Positions 9,560-19,316 are shown, counted from the first letter of the stretch. The stretch is 64,000 nt of DNA from Chloroflexi bacterium TSY (GCA_019217005.1 JAHBNG010000011.1:62001-126000), one strand, 5' to 3'. Numbers and translations are program-made. Notes: a model not told the origin generated them from the sequence alone.

Positions 9560-10555
9560 ATGCTTAAGACCGCCGTCATTGGGATGGGAGGAATCGGTAA
9601 TACACATGCATCCGTTTATGAAACAAACGACTTGGCCAAATTGGTGGCTGTCTGTGATATGGCCAAAGAGCCAGCAGATAAAGCGGCCGAGCGCTTCGGT
9701 GTACCGGCCTACTATTCCGTAGCGGATTTACTCAAGAATGCAGAGATTGACGCGATCAGCGTTACGACAGCGGGGCCAGAAAATGGTGGTCATCACTATG
9801 AACCAGTTATGGAATGTTTGGAAGCAGGCAAACATGTGCTCTGCAAAAAGCCCATTTCCAATGACATTGTCAAGGCTCGCGAGATGGTGGCCAAGGCTGA
9901 CGAGAAAGGCGTCTATTTTGGCATCAACCTGAACCATCGCTTTGTGCCGCCAGCAGCTAAGGCCAAGGAATGGGTGAATGAGGGGAAGTTGGGCGATCTG
10001 CTCCTGATGAACATGACCATGTGGATAGGCAATCCCAACGAGACGTCGCCCTGGTTTCACGCGCGTGCGTTACATCCCCACTCGCTCGATATCATGCGCT
10101 ACTTTTGCGGCGACGTGAAGCGCGTTCATGCCTTTTTCAACAAGGCGCCGGAGCGTATCTGCTACTCCAACATGCAGATGAACCTGGAATTTGCCAATGG
10201 TGTGGTTGGTCATCTGACCGGCAGCTACGATACCAATCCGCGCCACAACTTGGAACGCTGCGAGGTGATGGGCACGGGCGGGCGTTTTGTCTTGGATAAT
10301 TGCTATCAAGAACTGACCCTTTATCCGCGTCAAAGTGATGAACTGACCGTGATTCGCAACAGTATTATGGGGGGCTTGAGCGGTTTTAATGCCACGTTCA
10401 CGAATCGCATCGGACGTTGGCTGGAGCAAGTCGATGCAGGTGTCCCGCGGGAAGAAATTGATGCTTCTGGTAAGGATGGACTGGCTGTCCAAGAGATTAT
10501 CGAGGCCGCAATTCGATCACATGAGTCGGGGCAAGCAGAGGAAGTGCCAGCCTAG
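9560..10555 (+). CDS. Gfo/Idh/MocA family NAD(P)-dependent oxidoreductase
   Basis: A 331-residue sugar-type dehydrogenase. The N-terminal Rossmann fold starts at once with A-V-I-G-M-G-G-I-G-N-T-H. The E-K-P signature of the family appears as C-K-K-P near residue 98, so the usual Glu is replaced; the catalytic Lys is kept. An H-P-H-S-L-D-I-M segment near 174-181 supplies the active-site His/Asp. ATG 9560 is chosen over GTG 9551 because the AAAAAGGA site (9543-9550) is correctly spaced for it. It likely oxidises a polyol or sugar derivative imported by the neighbouring transporters. Confidence 0.87.
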   Translation: MLKTAVIGMGGIGNTHASVYETNDLAKLVAVCDMAKEPADKAAERFGVPAYYSVADLLKNAEIDAISVTTAGPENGGHHYEPVMECLEAGKHVLCKKPISNDIVKAREMVAKADEKGVYFGINLNHRFVPPAAKAKEWVNEGKLGDLLLMNMTMWIGNPNETSPWFHARALHPHSLDIMRYFCGDVKRVHAFFNKAPERICYSNMQMNLEFANGVVGHLTGSYDTNPRHNLERCEVMGTGGRFVLDNCYQELTLYPRQSDELTVIRNSIMGGLSGFNATFTNRIGRWLEQVDAGVPREEIDASGKDGLAVQEIIEAAIRSHESGQAEEVPA

Positions 10556-10652
10556 TAAATGCCAGCAGCAGTTTGCATCAGGTATCAAGCCGTTTCTCAG
10601 AGGTAGTTAACGAGATAAACCGCTGTGCTATTGACGAAAAGATGGATTAGTC

Positions 10653-12410
10653 ATGACGAAGGCAGTGGCGAAACGAATCCCATATGGTGTTGCCGATTAT
10701 CGACGCATCCGTGAGGAGAACTGTTATTATGTAGACAAGACGCAGCACATCCCGCTGATTGAAGCTGCGCCTTACTATCTCTTCTTCATTCGACCGCGTC
10801 GTACGGGGAAGTCGCTCTGGCTTTCCTTGCTGCAACACTACTACGACATCAACTTGAAAGACGAGTTTGATGCGTTATTTGGTGGCACTTACATTGGCGA
10901 ACATCCCACCGCTGATCGCCATAGCTACTTGACCATCTTTTTTAACTTTTCGATGGTCAATCCGGATATACAGTATGTACAGCAGTCTTTCGAAGAGAAT
11001 GGGCATGCGGTTATTCGTGATTTTTTGGTACGGTATAAACGTTTTTTCGATCCAGAGGTAGAACGGGAAATTCTGACACTATCTACTGTAGATGCCCAAT
11101 TAAGAGAAATTTTCTTTCACGCCTATCGGCAAAAGTTGAAGATCTACCTCTTTATTGATGAATATGACAATTTTGCCAATACGATCCTGAGTACCGAAGG
11201 GGAAGAGGCTTACCACAATCTAACTCATGGTGGGGACTTTTTTCGTTTCTTCTTCAATCTGCTCAAGGGAGCAACGGGCGGACAAATTGCAGGTCTGACG
11301 CGGATGTTTATTACGGGCGTCTCACCTATCACGATGGACGATGTCACGAGTGGCTTCAATATTGGAACAAATATCTCGTTGAACCCCAATTTCAACGAAC
11401 TGGTGGGGTTTAACGAAGTAGAAGTCATCGAGATAATGCGCCATTACCGTGATGTTGGCGGGCTTCCGATTGAATTGGAATTGCACTTGGAGTTGATGAA
11501 GAATTGGTATAATAATTACAAGTTTGCTAAAAATGTTGACAGATCAGTCTTCAATCCCGATATGGTTCTCTATTTTCTGGAGCATGTTCGCAGCACCCAT
11601 CGCTTGCCCGATGACTTGATTGATCAGAATGTGCGCATTGACTATGGAAAATTGCAGCATCTTGTGACAGTCGATCCGCAATTGAACGGCAACTTTAGTC
11701 AGCTTCAAGAGATTATTGAGACGGGACAGACAATTTCGAATGTGGTTCTCAGTTTTCCACTAAAGCGTTTGTTGGCACGCGAAAACTTTATTTCTCTCCT
11801 ATATTACTTTGGCTTACTCAATTTTGCAGGCGAGCAAGAGGGAGAACCCTTACTTCGCATTCCAAATTTCACGGTCAAGTATTTGCTCTATAGCCACATC
11901 CGCGATGGATTTCAGGACGTGAACGTCTTTCGTCTCGATTTGTGGCACCTCTCAAAATTGATTCGCGGCATGGCCTATCGTGGTGAATGGGAGGCTGTTT
12001 TTGATTTTCTCAAGAATGAAATTCAGCAGCAAGCCTCGGTGCGGGATTATCTCGATGGGGAAAAGATGATCCAGGGCTTTTTGCTGGCCTATCTGAATAT
12101 TACCCATTTCTTTCTGACTTGGTCGGAACGGGAGATGGGTGGCGGTTTTGTTGATCTCTATCTGGAACCGTTTCTAGCGCGCTATACGGATATGAAGTTT
12201 GGCTATCTGATTGAGCTTAAGTATATTTCGAGTAGCCAATATACTGAGCAGAAATTAGAGACAGAGATCAGCAATGCAAAAAAACAGATTCAACTGTATG
12301 CGCAGGATGAGCGAATTCAAAAAGTGTCTGAACAGGTCGCGATAAAGAATCTGATTCTCGTTTACAGGGGATGGGAATTGATCCATCAAGAGGAATGGAA
12401 AGATTGGTAG
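10653..12410 (+). CDS. AAA-ATPase-like protein with C-terminal PD-(D/E)XK nuclease domain
   Basis: A 585-residue member of the AAA-ATPase-like (PF09820) plus DUF1703/PD-(D/E)XK (PF08011) family. The N-terminus has the family hallmark Y-Y-V-D-K-T and a variant P-loop R-P-R-R-T-G-K-S-L (about 47-55). An acidic Walker-B-like Y-L-F-I-D-E-Y-D occurs near 168. The C-terminal nuclease-like core shows D-L-Y-L followed by L-I-E-L-K-Y. These proteins are abundant in some anaerobic and Chloroflexota genomes and are thought to be mobile or selfish, but their role is not settled. No partner gene is adjacent. Confidence 0.85.
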   Translation: MTKAVAKRIPYGVADYRRIREENCYYVDKTQHIPLIEAAPYYLFFIRPRRTGKSLWLSLLQHYYDINLKDEFDALFGGTYIGEHPTADRHSYLTIFFNFSMVNPDIQYVQQSFEENGHAVIRDFLVRYKRFFDPEVEREILTLSTVDAQLREIFFHAYRQKLKIYLFIDEYDNFANTILSTEGEEAYHNLTHGGDFFRFFFNLLKGATGGQIAGLTRMFITGVSPITMDDVTSGFNIGTNISLNPNFNELVGFNEVEVIEIMRHYRDVGGLPIELELHLELMKNWYNNYKFAKNVDRSVFNPDMVLYFLEHVRSTHRLPDDLIDQNVRIDYGKLQHLVTVDPQLNGNFSQLQEIIETGQTISNVVLSFPLKRLLARENFISLLYYFGLLNFAGEQEGEPLLRIPNFTVKYLLYSHIRDGFQDVNVFRLDLWHLSKLIRGMAYRGEWEAVFDFLKNEIQQQASVRDYLDGEKMIQGFLLAYLNITHFFLTWSEREMGGGFVDLYLEPFLARYTDMKFGYLIELKYISSSQYTEQKLETEISNAKKQIQLYAQDERIQKVSEQVAIKNLILVYRGWELIHQEEWKDW

Positions 12411-12504
12411 TGGTTCACCGTTAACGAACGACTTGCGGTTGAGATGAGATTCTCAGGCTACGAGCAGATATCTACCCCAATCACATCACGTACTCTGTAA
12501 CCAC
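12411..12504. repeat. Possible diverged copy of the 98-bp long-duplication element
   Basis: The gap between the AAA protein and the third PhyH gene contains a 23-mer (12448-12470) nearly identical to the core found in the element at 44146-44365 and, inverted, at 19219-19316. GTGGTT (12411) and AACCAC (12499-12504) sit at the edges as possible terminal repeats. No clear target duplication is seen, so boundaries are tentative. Confidence 0.4.
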
Positions 12505-12531
12505 TACGGCAAAATGCAAAGGAACAATCCG

Positions 12532-13311
12532 ATGGAAAATAATACCTTTGAACAAAATCTGGAGCAGTTGAAACGTGACGGTTTTCTACTGCTCCCACAA
12601 GTCCTGGATGCGGATACGGTTGCCAAGTGGAAAGAGATCCTCTACGCAATGTATGATCGTGGAGAATATGAGATCAGCAACGGCGTGGGCAATGTGGTGT
12701 TTGAGAAGCTATTGGCTCTTCAGCCTGAACTGACCAAAGATTTGTTGGCTCATCCCGCCAGCGCGCCATTTCTGAGAACCGTTTTAGGCAAACAGTGCCA
12801 GTTGCGGAGCCTGCGCGCCCATGTCAATCCGTCTGATTATACGCAAGAGTGGCATATGGATTTCTATGACTACTATTACCAGGATGAGAAATCCGAGGCG
12901 GAGAGTCCGGTACGTGCCTTGTGTATGAATACAACCTTTTACCTGACTGATAACGGGCCTGAGCGGGCGCGACTGACTTTTCTTAAGAATTACATGCATC
13001 AACCAATTCCAGACGAGATGGTGGCCCATATGGGGTATACAGAGGATCGCACAAATCCGTTCCAGGTCTGGTGCGATAATCAAGAGCATGTCAATCTATA
13101 TCCGAAAGCAGGCGATGCAGTCGTTTTCTATAGTCATGTTCCGCATCAAGGAGCAAAGTTGGGACCGGATCCTGAGGGAGAGATTTGGGCCAATATTGTG
13201 CTTCATTATCAACAGAATCCCATGTATCCAGGGATTCATTTTGTCAGCAATCCGCAGTTTACGTTAGAGACGTTAGGGTATGCGGGAACCTTTCCGTTTG
13301 CGGATGGTTAG
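12532..13311 (+). CDS. Phytanoyl-CoA dioxygenase (PhyH) family protein 3
   Basis: A 259-residue Fe(II)/2-oxoglutarate oxygenase with H108-x-D110 (E-W-H-M-D-F) and a distal His in Y-S-H-V-P-H-Q-G (202 or 205). The start ATG 12532 follows AAAGGAA (12518-12524) at ideal spacing; an upstream ATG at 12514 overlaps that site and is rejected. It lies 200 bases upstream of the sugar permease operon and may serve the same pathway. It is divergent from the two PhyH proteins near 3.4-5.4 kb. Confidence 0.85.
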   Translation: MENNTFEQNLEQLKRDGFLLLPQVLDADTVAKWKEILYAMYDRGEYEISNGVGNVVFEKLLALQPELTKDLLAHPASAPFLRTVLGKQCQLRSLRAHVNPSDYTQEWHMDFYDYYYQDEKSEAESPVRALCMNTTFYLTDNGPERARLTFLKNYMHQPIPDEMVAHMGYTEDRTNPFQVWCDNQEHVNLYPKAGDAVVFYSHVPHQGAKLGPDPEGEIWANIVLHYQQNPMYPGIHFVSNPQFTLETLGYAGTFPFADG

Positions 13312-13512
13312 ATGGTTTGGTGTATGTTTTCAATGCAAAGAAGAGTGGCTCTTTGGGCTTTCATATGGTTGACGATGAGACGAAAGACTGGCGCTGGTTG
13401 AGTGACGAAGTTGTATCGAAACCAAAGCGGGTCAACCACATGAGATCCTGTTGAGCTGGAAAAGTCGTAACACGAGTAGTAGGAATACGAATAAGAGGAC
13501 GATAAGTATATT

Positions 13513-14502
13513 ATGGCAACGGCCCGTGAACTCGCTGGTACTTATAGACCAGAGACACAGCGCAATTCAGTGCTGCCCCGTAAAACAGAGCTCTACTCTC
13601 TTTGGCTGCGGATTCGGCGGAATTGGCAGCTTTATTTGTTGCTGCTTTTGCCTCTGATCTATCTCTTGACTTTTAAGTATGGACCGATGTATGGTGCGCA
13701 AATTGCGTTCAAGAAATATTCGATCGTGAAGGGAATTTGGGGAAGTCCTTGGGTGGGGTTTGCGAATTTCGAGCGCTTCATTGATTCGCCCAAATTTCAG
13801 CCAGTGGTGATGAATACGATCATCATCAGCTTCTATTCGCTCATTGCTGGTTTTCCGTTACCAATCATTTTGGCCCTAAGTCTGAATCAGGTGCGTCAGC
13901 GTTTCTTCAAGAGCGCGGTACAGATGATCACCTATGCACCTCATTTTATTTCGACGGTTGTGATTGTGGGCATGCTCTTTCAGTTCCTCCACCCACGTGT
14001 GGGGTTTACGGCGGTGCTGGCCAACGCAATCGGGGCCGACCCACCCAACTGGATGGGGGCAGCAAGCGCTTTCCGCCATGTCTTTGTCTGGTCCAATGTT
14101 TGGCAGCACTTGGGGTTCCAATCAATTATCTACCTTGCCGTTTTGGCCACGATTGATCCCACACTACATGAAGCTGCCGTAGTAGATGGTGCAAACAAAC
14201 TGCAGCGGATGCGCCACATCGATCTGCCGGGGTTGATGCCAACGGCTGTCCTGCTTCTGGTCTTGAATACGGGGCAAGTGCTGGATGTGGCTTTTGAGAA
14301 GGTCTATTTGATGCAGAATACGCTTAATCTGAGTGTGGCAGAGGTGATCAATACCTATGTTTATCGGGTAGGGCTGCTGTCACCCGTTCTCGATTTTTCA
14401 TATGCATCTGCCATTGGCTTGCTCAAAGCGGTGATTGGACTACTACTCTTGATCGCTGTGAACCGAGTTGCAAATCGTCTGACCGGACATGGGGTGTGGT
14501 AA
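13513..14502 (+). CDS. LplB-type carbohydrate ABC transporter permease
   Basis: A 329-residue inner-membrane permease with about six helices starting near residue 45. The cytoplasmic EAA loop that contacts the ATPase reads E-A-A-V-V-D-G-A-N-K-L-Q-R-M near residue 220. L-T-F-K-Y-G-P-M-Y-G near the first helix and K-Y-S-I-V-K-G are typical of the LplB/YteP branch that imports complex sugars or oligosaccharides. It is the first of a compact permease-permease-binding-protein set and its 3' end abuts the next start. No ATPase gene is in the cluster, so a shared MsmK-like ATPase probably serves it. Confidence 0.9.
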   Translation: MATARELAGTYRPETQRNSVLPRKTELYSLWLRIRRNWQLYLLLLLPLIYLLTFKYGPMYGAQIAFKKYSIVKGIWGSPWVGFANFERFIDSPKFQPVVMNTIIISFYSLIAGFPLPIILALSLNQVRQRFFKSAVQMITYAPHFISTVVIVGMLFQFLHPRVGFTAVLANAIGADPPNWMGAASAFRHVFVWSNVWQHLGFQSIIYLAVLATIDPTLHEAAVVDGANKLQRMRHIDLPGLMPTAVLLLVLNTGQVLDVAFEKVYLMQNTLNLSVAEVINTYVYRVGLLSPVLDFSYASAIGLLKAVIGLLLLIAVNRVANRLTGHGVW

Positions 14503-14504
14503 AT

Positions 14505-15416
14505 ATGGCTGCCAATCAAGAAACGTTAAGTCACATGCGCGACAGTGGTGTTGATCGCGCTTTTACTATCACAAACTATACGATCTTGACGCTGATCCTG
14601 ATTGTGATTCTGTTGCCCCTGGTTTTTATTGTGAGCTCTTCCTTCAGTTCACCGCAAGCCGTCATGGCGGGACGCGTCAAGCTTTTGCCCGTTGACTTTA
14701 GTTTGGAGGGATATCGCGCAATTTTTGAGCATCGTAAAGTATGGATGGGTTTTGGCAACTCGATCTTCTATACGGTCGTGGGGACAGCGTTCAATATCTT
14801 CATGACGATCATCGCCGCGTATCCGCTCTCGCGTTCGGATCTGGTTGGGCGTAAGTTTTTCATCTTTCTATTCTTGTTTACCATGCTTTTTAGTGGTGGC
14901 TTAATCCCAACCTATCTGCTGGTACAGAACTTGGGGTTGCTCAATACCCGTTCGGCCATGATTTTACCAACAGCTATTGGGATTTGGAACTTATTGATCG
15001 CAATCACCTTTTTCCGTACGACCATTCCGCGTGAATTGCTGGATGCGGCGCAGATGGATGGATGCAACGATTTCCGTTTTGTCCTGAGCATCGTGCTTCC
15101 CCTTTCTCGACCGATTATTGCTGTATTGGCGCTTTTCTATGCGGTGAATCACTGGAATACTTATTTTAATGCGCTCATCTATCTAAAGGATCAGGCGCTT
15201 TTTCCCTTGCAAATTGTTCTGCGCGAGATCTTGATTCTGAATAGCGTCGATGCATCCATGTTGATGGATACAGATGATCTGGTGGCGCGCGAAGGATTAC
15301 GCGAGCTGTTGAAATATTCGTTGATCATGGTTGCGACCATTCCGGTTCTGATCATCTATCCATTTGTGCAAAAGCACTTTATCAAGGGGATGATGATTGG
15401 GTCGATTAAAGAGTAA
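14505..15416 (+). CDS. YtcP-type carbohydrate ABC transporter permease
   Basis: A 303-residue partner permease with six predicted helices. The EAA loop reads L-L-D-A-A-Q-M-D-G-C-N-D near residue 180, and it ends in P-F-V-Q-K-H-F-I-K-G-M-M-I-G-S-I-K, a very conserved YtcP/YteP-branch tail. ATG 14505 lies two bases after the LplB-type stop; GTG 14496 overlapping that stop is an alternative. Tight spacing implies one transcript with translational coupling. Confidence 0.9.
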   Translation: MAANQETLSHMRDSGVDRAFTITNYTILTLILIVILLPLVFIVSSSFSSPQAVMAGRVKLLPVDFSLEGYRAIFEHRKVWMGFGNSIFYTVVGTAFNIFMTIIAAYPLSRSDLVGRKFFIFLFLFTMLFSGGLIPTYLLVQNLGLLNTRSAMILPTAIGIWNLLIAITFFRTTIPRELLDAAQMDGCNDFRFVLSIVLPLSRPIIAVLALFYAVNHWNTYFNALIYLKDQALFPLQIVLREILILNSVDASMLMDTDDLVAREGLRELLKYSLIMVATIPVLIIYPFVQKHFIKGMMIGSIKE

Positions 15417-15738
15417 GGTGATTCAAAACAACTTGGTGTTTATTGGACATACGTATTGCGTGTTGCGAGGTACCCGTCCAGAATCTAGGTACATAGCAAG
15501 ATTCAGTTGCCCCATTTGGAACTTAATTTCCATGTCCGTTGTTGGGCTACCCAAGAAAAGGAGTTCTATCTGTGGGTAATGAAGCAGGAATATTGAATCT
15601 GAAGTATCTATCGACCGATTTATACACTTCTGTCTAAGGATATTGTTTAGTGACCGCACTAACTTACGAAGTCAGCTAAAAACAGGTTCGTTCGTAAAAG
15701 TTATCGTTCATATTTCAAATCAACCAAAGGAGAATTTG
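15417..15738. other. Leader region of the sugar-binding protein gene
   Basis: The 322-base gap carries a TATTGCGTGTTGCG copy (15454-15467) of the short repeat seen near 4.49 kb. The binding-protein gene has its own ribosome site (AAAGGAG, 15726-15732). Such spacing is common where the binding protein is made in excess of the permeases from an internal promoter. No gene is recognised. Confidence 0.35.
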
Positions 15739-17397
15739 ATGACAAAGAGATTTTATACCCTGGTCAGTTTGCTCATGGTACTTGGACTGCTTGTTACTGC
15801 ATGCACGCCAAGTGCGGATGCCCCTGGTGCCGGTGAAGGGGCTGCCCATGAGGGCGTGGCGCTGACTGCAAAGGGGCAATACCCGATTGTGGAGACGCCT
15901 GTGACGCTCAATGTGCTGATTCGCGGCCATGCCATTGTGGAAGATTTTGAGACCAATTATTTCACCAATTGGTACGAAGAGAGAACCGGTGTGCGTATCG
16001 AATTTGATATTGCACCGCCGGGAACCGAGCAGGAGAAACTCAATCTGGTCTTGGCCAGCGGTGATCTTCCCGACATCATCGTGGGTTTTGGCGTGAATGC
16101 ATCCACTCAATCCATCTATGGGGCACAAGGTGTCTTTTTGCCTTTGAACGATCTGATTGAAGAAAAGGGTGTTCACATTCATGATGTATTTGAAGGCTCC
16201 CCCCTCGTTGAAGATCTGATCACGTCGCCTGATGGCAACATCTACGGTCTGCCCCACGTCAATGAATGCTACCATTGTTTCTATTCGCAACGAGCCTGGA
16301 TCAATCAGACCTGGTTGGATAATTTGGGTCTCACGATGCCCCAAACAACCGAAGATTTCTTTACTGTCCTAACGGCCTTCAAGGAGCAGGATCCCAATGG
16401 CAACGGCAAGGCAGATGAGATTCCGCTGGCCGCTGCAACCACCGGATGGAACACCAACTTAGACGGCTTCTTGATGAATCCCTTTATTTTTAGCGAGCAA
16501 TTCAACAATAACCGCTATCTGATTTTGGAGAATGGTCAGATTTCCTCTATTGTGGATCAAGAGGGCTGGCGTGATGGGTTGGCCTATCTAAAGCGGTTAT
16601 ACGATGCGGGTCTTTTTGGTGAGGAAAGCTTTACGCAGGAGCATACCCAAATCCGTCAGTTGGTAGAAAACGAAGAAGCGCCGCTGGTTGGTGCCATCAT
16701 CGCGGGTGCACCACCAGTCTATGCCAGCATTGCAGGTGAACGCTGGCACGAATATGCATCATTGCCACCTCTTGAAGGTCCGACGGGACTCCGGCAGGCA
16801 CCGTACAATCCTTATGGTGTTAGGAGTGGCGACTGCGTGATCTCGGCCACCACAGCCTATCCAGAAGTGGCTTTTCGCTGGTGCGACGGTCTCTATGAAC
16901 GTGAAGTCACGCTACATTCTGTCTTTGGTCGGATTGGCGAAGAGTGGAACTTTGCGGAAGCAGGTTCAATTGGGCTGAATGGAGAGCCCGCAATTTGGGA
17001 GCGCTATACGACGTTCAATGAACCACAGAACTATCATTGGGCGCAGATTGGCCCCAGCTATCGTCCCAACCATCTCCGACTGGGTGAAAAACAGCGTGGT
17101 TCAGACGATCTGGAAGTGGTTCTCTACCGCATCACAAATGAAAATATGGAGCCATATGGTCGTCCCGTAGAAGAGACGATTCCACCACTTGTCTTTAGCG
17201 AGGAACAATCGATTGAATTGTCAGAGCTACAGTTGTCCATCACTGACTACTTGAGTGAGTCGGCCGCACAGTTTGTGTTGGGGCAAGTCGATCTGGATGC
17301 AGATTGGGGCACCTATGTGGATACTCTCAATACGCTGGGGCTGCAAAGGATGGTGCAGATCTATCAGGAAGCGTATGATCTGAAGTATGCAAAGTAA
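15739..17397 (+). CDS. Extracellular solute-binding lipoprotein (LplA type)
   Basis: A 552-residue binding protein for the adjacent permeases. The signal peptide ends in the lipobox L-V-T-A-C (Cys about residue 22), giving a lipoprotein anchored outside the membrane, followed by a Ser/Gly/Ala-rich linker. The rest has the two-lobe family-1 fold; D-P-N-G-N-G-K-A-D-E (about residue 220) is the calcium-type loop common in LplA/YtcQ proteins. ATG 15739 follows AAAGGAG at good spacing. The likely ligand is an oligosaccharide or complex sugar, not defined by sequence. Confidence 0.9.
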   Translation: MTKRFYTLVSLLMVLGLLVTACTPSADAPGAGEGAAHEGVALTAKGQYPIVETPVTLNVLIRGHAIVEDFETNYFTNWYEERTGVRIEFDIAPPGTEQEKLNLVLASGDLPDIIVGFGVNASTQSIYGAQGVFLPLNDLIEEKGVHIHDVFEGSPLVEDLITSPDGNIYGLPHVNECYHCFYSQRAWINQTWLDNLGLTMPQTTEDFFTVLTAFKEQDPNGNGKADEIPLAAATTGWNTNLDGFLMNPFIFSEQFNNNRYLILENGQISSIVDQEGWRDGLAYLKRLYDAGLFGEESFTQEHTQIRQLVENEEAPLVGAIIAGAPPVYASIAGERWHEYASLPPLEGPTGLRQAPYNPYGVRSGDCVISATTAYPEVAFRWCDGLYEREVTLHSVFGRIGEEWNFAEAGSIGLNGEPAIWERYTTFNEPQNYHWAQIGPSYRPNHLRLGEKQRGSDDLEVVLYRITNENMEPYGRPVEETIPPLVFSEEQSIELSELQLSITDYLSESAAQFVLGQVDLDADWGTYVDTLNTLGLQRMVQIYQEAYDLKYAK

Positions 17398-17438
17398 GTG
17401 TTTTCTGTTTTCATTCTCAACATGGTATCTGGTAGCCC

Positions 17439-18422
17439 GTGAATAAAATCGTCCTTAAAACACCGGCCCGTCTCCATTTTGGCCTTCTGGACATGAATGG
17501 ATCGTTGGGTCGTATTGATGGTGGAATTGGACTGGCGCTTGATAGACCTTATACCTTGATTGAGGCAAACGAAGCGCCAACGGTTCAGGTCAAATGTGCA
17601 CAAGAGCCTGCTTTTTCGGAACGTTTACAAACGGCAGTTGAGAAAGTTTGTCAGCACTATCAGTTTCCTGGCGCTTCGGTCAACATCCTCGAACGACAGC
17701 GTCCCCATGCAGGTTTAGGCAGCGCCACCCAAACGCTGGTTGGTGCAGCAATGGCTGTCTGTAAATTATACGAAAGAGAAAAACCAGCATTGGAATTGGC
17801 GCGTATTGTGGGGCGAGGCGGGACTTCCGGTATTGGAATTGCTGCCATCCAATCTGGTGGCTTTATCCTCGATGGGGGGCACCAATTTCAACGAGGTGAC
17901 AACTCCAAGCAAGGCTTCTCTCCCTCGTCAGCATCTGCTGGGGTGAAGCCACCGCCAGTGATCGCGCGCTACGATTTTCCTGATTGGGATATTTTGGTTG
18001 TCATTCCATTGGGAGAAGGCGCAAGTGGTCACAAAGAGCAAGATCTCTTTTCAGAAGCTTGCCCCGTTTCTTTGGGTGACGTCCGGCAGATGTGCCATAT
18101 CTTACTGATGCAGATGTTGCCCGCTGTCTTGGAGAAGGATTTGGAAACCTTTGGACAAGCCATGGAGGATTTCCAACTGTTGGGGTTCAAGCGTTTTGAG
18201 CTTCAAACCCAGCCCCAACTGATCCGAGACTGCCTGACTTTTCTGAAAGAGGAGGGTGGCATTGGCGTAGGTATGAGCAGTTGGGGACCAGGGGTGTACG
18301 CTTTTGGAGATAACTTGGCTCATCTACAACAGAAGATCGATATCTGGCTGGCAGAGCGCAGCGGTGGTGAAACCTATCTGACCAAAGCAAACAATATTGG
18401 AATGGAAGTCGTTGCTTTATGA
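17439..18422 (+). CDS. Beta-RFAP-synthase-like GHMP-fold protein
   Basis: A 327-residue protein of the GHMP-kinase superfamily, closest in pattern to beta-ribofuranosylaminobenzene 5'-phosphate synthase. Seen: T-P-A-R-L-H-F-G-L-L-D near the start, the Gly/Ser-rich loop H-A-G-L-G-S-A-T-Q-T (about 88-97), and a second loop G-R-G-G-T-S-G-I-G. That enzyme makes a methanopterin precursor in archaea and methylotrophs, but no other methanopterin gene is visible here. The start is GTG 17439. Its stop overlaps the next gene's ATG (ATGA), so the two are probably translated together. Confidence 0.75.
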   Translation: MNKIVLKTPARLHFGLLDMNGSLGRIDGGIGLALDRPYTLIEANEAPTVQVKCAQEPAFSERLQTAVEKVCQHYQFPGASVNILERQRPHAGLGSATQTLVGAAMAVCKLYEREKPALELARIVGRGGTSGIGIAAIQSGGFILDGGHQFQRGDNSKQGFSPSSASAGVKPPPVIARYDFPDWDILVVIPLGEGASGHKEQDLFSEACPVSLGDVRQMCHILLMQMLPAVLEKDLETFGQAMEDFQLLGFKRFELQTQPQLIRDCLTFLKEEGGIGVGMSSWGPGVYAFGDNLAHLQQKIDIWLAERSGGETYLTKANNIGMEVVAL

Positions 18423-19069
18423 AACCAAAGCTGAAGATTTGTGGCGTGACGAATGTGGATGATGCCCAGCTTGTGGGAGAGTCAGGCGCAGACTATTGTG
18501 GGATTCTGATCGAAGTTGGTTTCTCAGAGCGCAGTCTGTCTCTGGAAGCAGCGCGCCCCGTGGCCCAGGCATCGGGCATCAACAATGTAATTCTGCTGTG
18601 CAATCCTTCTTTGGGGTTTGCCCGTCAGGTGGCAGCCGATTTCTACCCTCATGCTATCCAGTTGCAGTGTCAGGAATCACCTGAATTCGTGGCCCAACTC
18701 AAGCTGAGCGTCCAATGTCAGGTTTGGAAAGCGATCCATCTTCCTATCGCATCTGACCAACCAACGATCGCACGCTATATTGGTGCTGGCGTGGATGCCT
18801 TTGTCGCTGATTCGATTGATACAAGCGAAGGATTTACGCGCTTTGGTGGAACGGGCAAAGTAGGTGATTGGAATGCCGTGACTGACCTCATTCAATCAGT
18901 TGATCTCCCCGTCTTTTTAGCCGGTGGCATCAATCCAGAGAATGTGGTCCAAGCAATTCGGGAAGTTCAGCCATACGCCATTGACCTATGTAGCGGAGTC
19001 GAAGCCATAAAGGGCAAGAAGGCTCCGATGAAGATACGTGCTTTGGTAGAAAATTTTCGCTCTGTGTAG
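18419..19069 (+). CDS. Phosphoribosylanthranilate isomerase (TrpF)-like barrel protein
   Basis: A 216-residue (beta/alpha)8 protein with TrpF signatures: K-I-C-G-V-T at residues 5-10 (catalytic Cys7), an Asp in V-A-D-S-I-D near 122, and phosphate-binding G-G-T-G and A-G-G-I-N-P. The catalytic pair is thus kept. It overlaps the upstream GHMP-like gene by four bases and no other trp gene is near, so a role in an aminosugar-phosphate rearrangement outside tryptophan synthesis is plausible. That last point is inference. Confidence 0.78.
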   Translation: MKPKLKICGVTNVDDAQLVGESGADYCGILIEVGFSERSLSLEAARPVAQASGINNVILLCNPSLGFARQVAADFYPHAIQLQCQESPEFVAQLKLSVQCQVWKAIHLPIASDQPTIARYIGAGVDAFVADSIDTSEGFTRFGGTGKVGDWNAVTDLIQSVDLPVFLAGGINPENVVQAIREVQPYAIDLCSGVEAIKGKKAPMKIRALVENFRSV

Positions 19070-19218
19070 ATAGGAGTATAGGAAGATAAACTATACTCGG
19101 TTCAGAATAAAGGCTGGAGGTTCATCGAGATTGAAATTTGAGATTAGAGATTTTTCACGCCGGCAGCCAATCTCTAATCTCAACGCTCCCGTTGTCATAT
19201 TGATTTCCATATAGAGGT

Positions 19219-19316
19219 CGTGGCTGCGGGTTAAGTGACGCGATTTGTATAGACTCTGGCCGTAGCCCGAGAATCTTGCATTCGTTGACTATCTATCACT
19301 TACCGGACAGCCACTA
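19219..19316. mobile_element. 98-bp non-autonomous element with 13-bp target duplication
   Basis: The element lies between two exact 13-bp direct repeats (TCCATATAGAGGT, 19206-19218 and 19317-19329). Its ends are imperfect inverted repeats beginning GTGGCTG and running into TAAGTGA. A related copy in inverse orientation is at 44146-44365. The right-hand duplication contains the AGAGG that serves as ribosome site for the gene starting at 19337, so the insertion duplicated that site. Confidence 0.72.
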
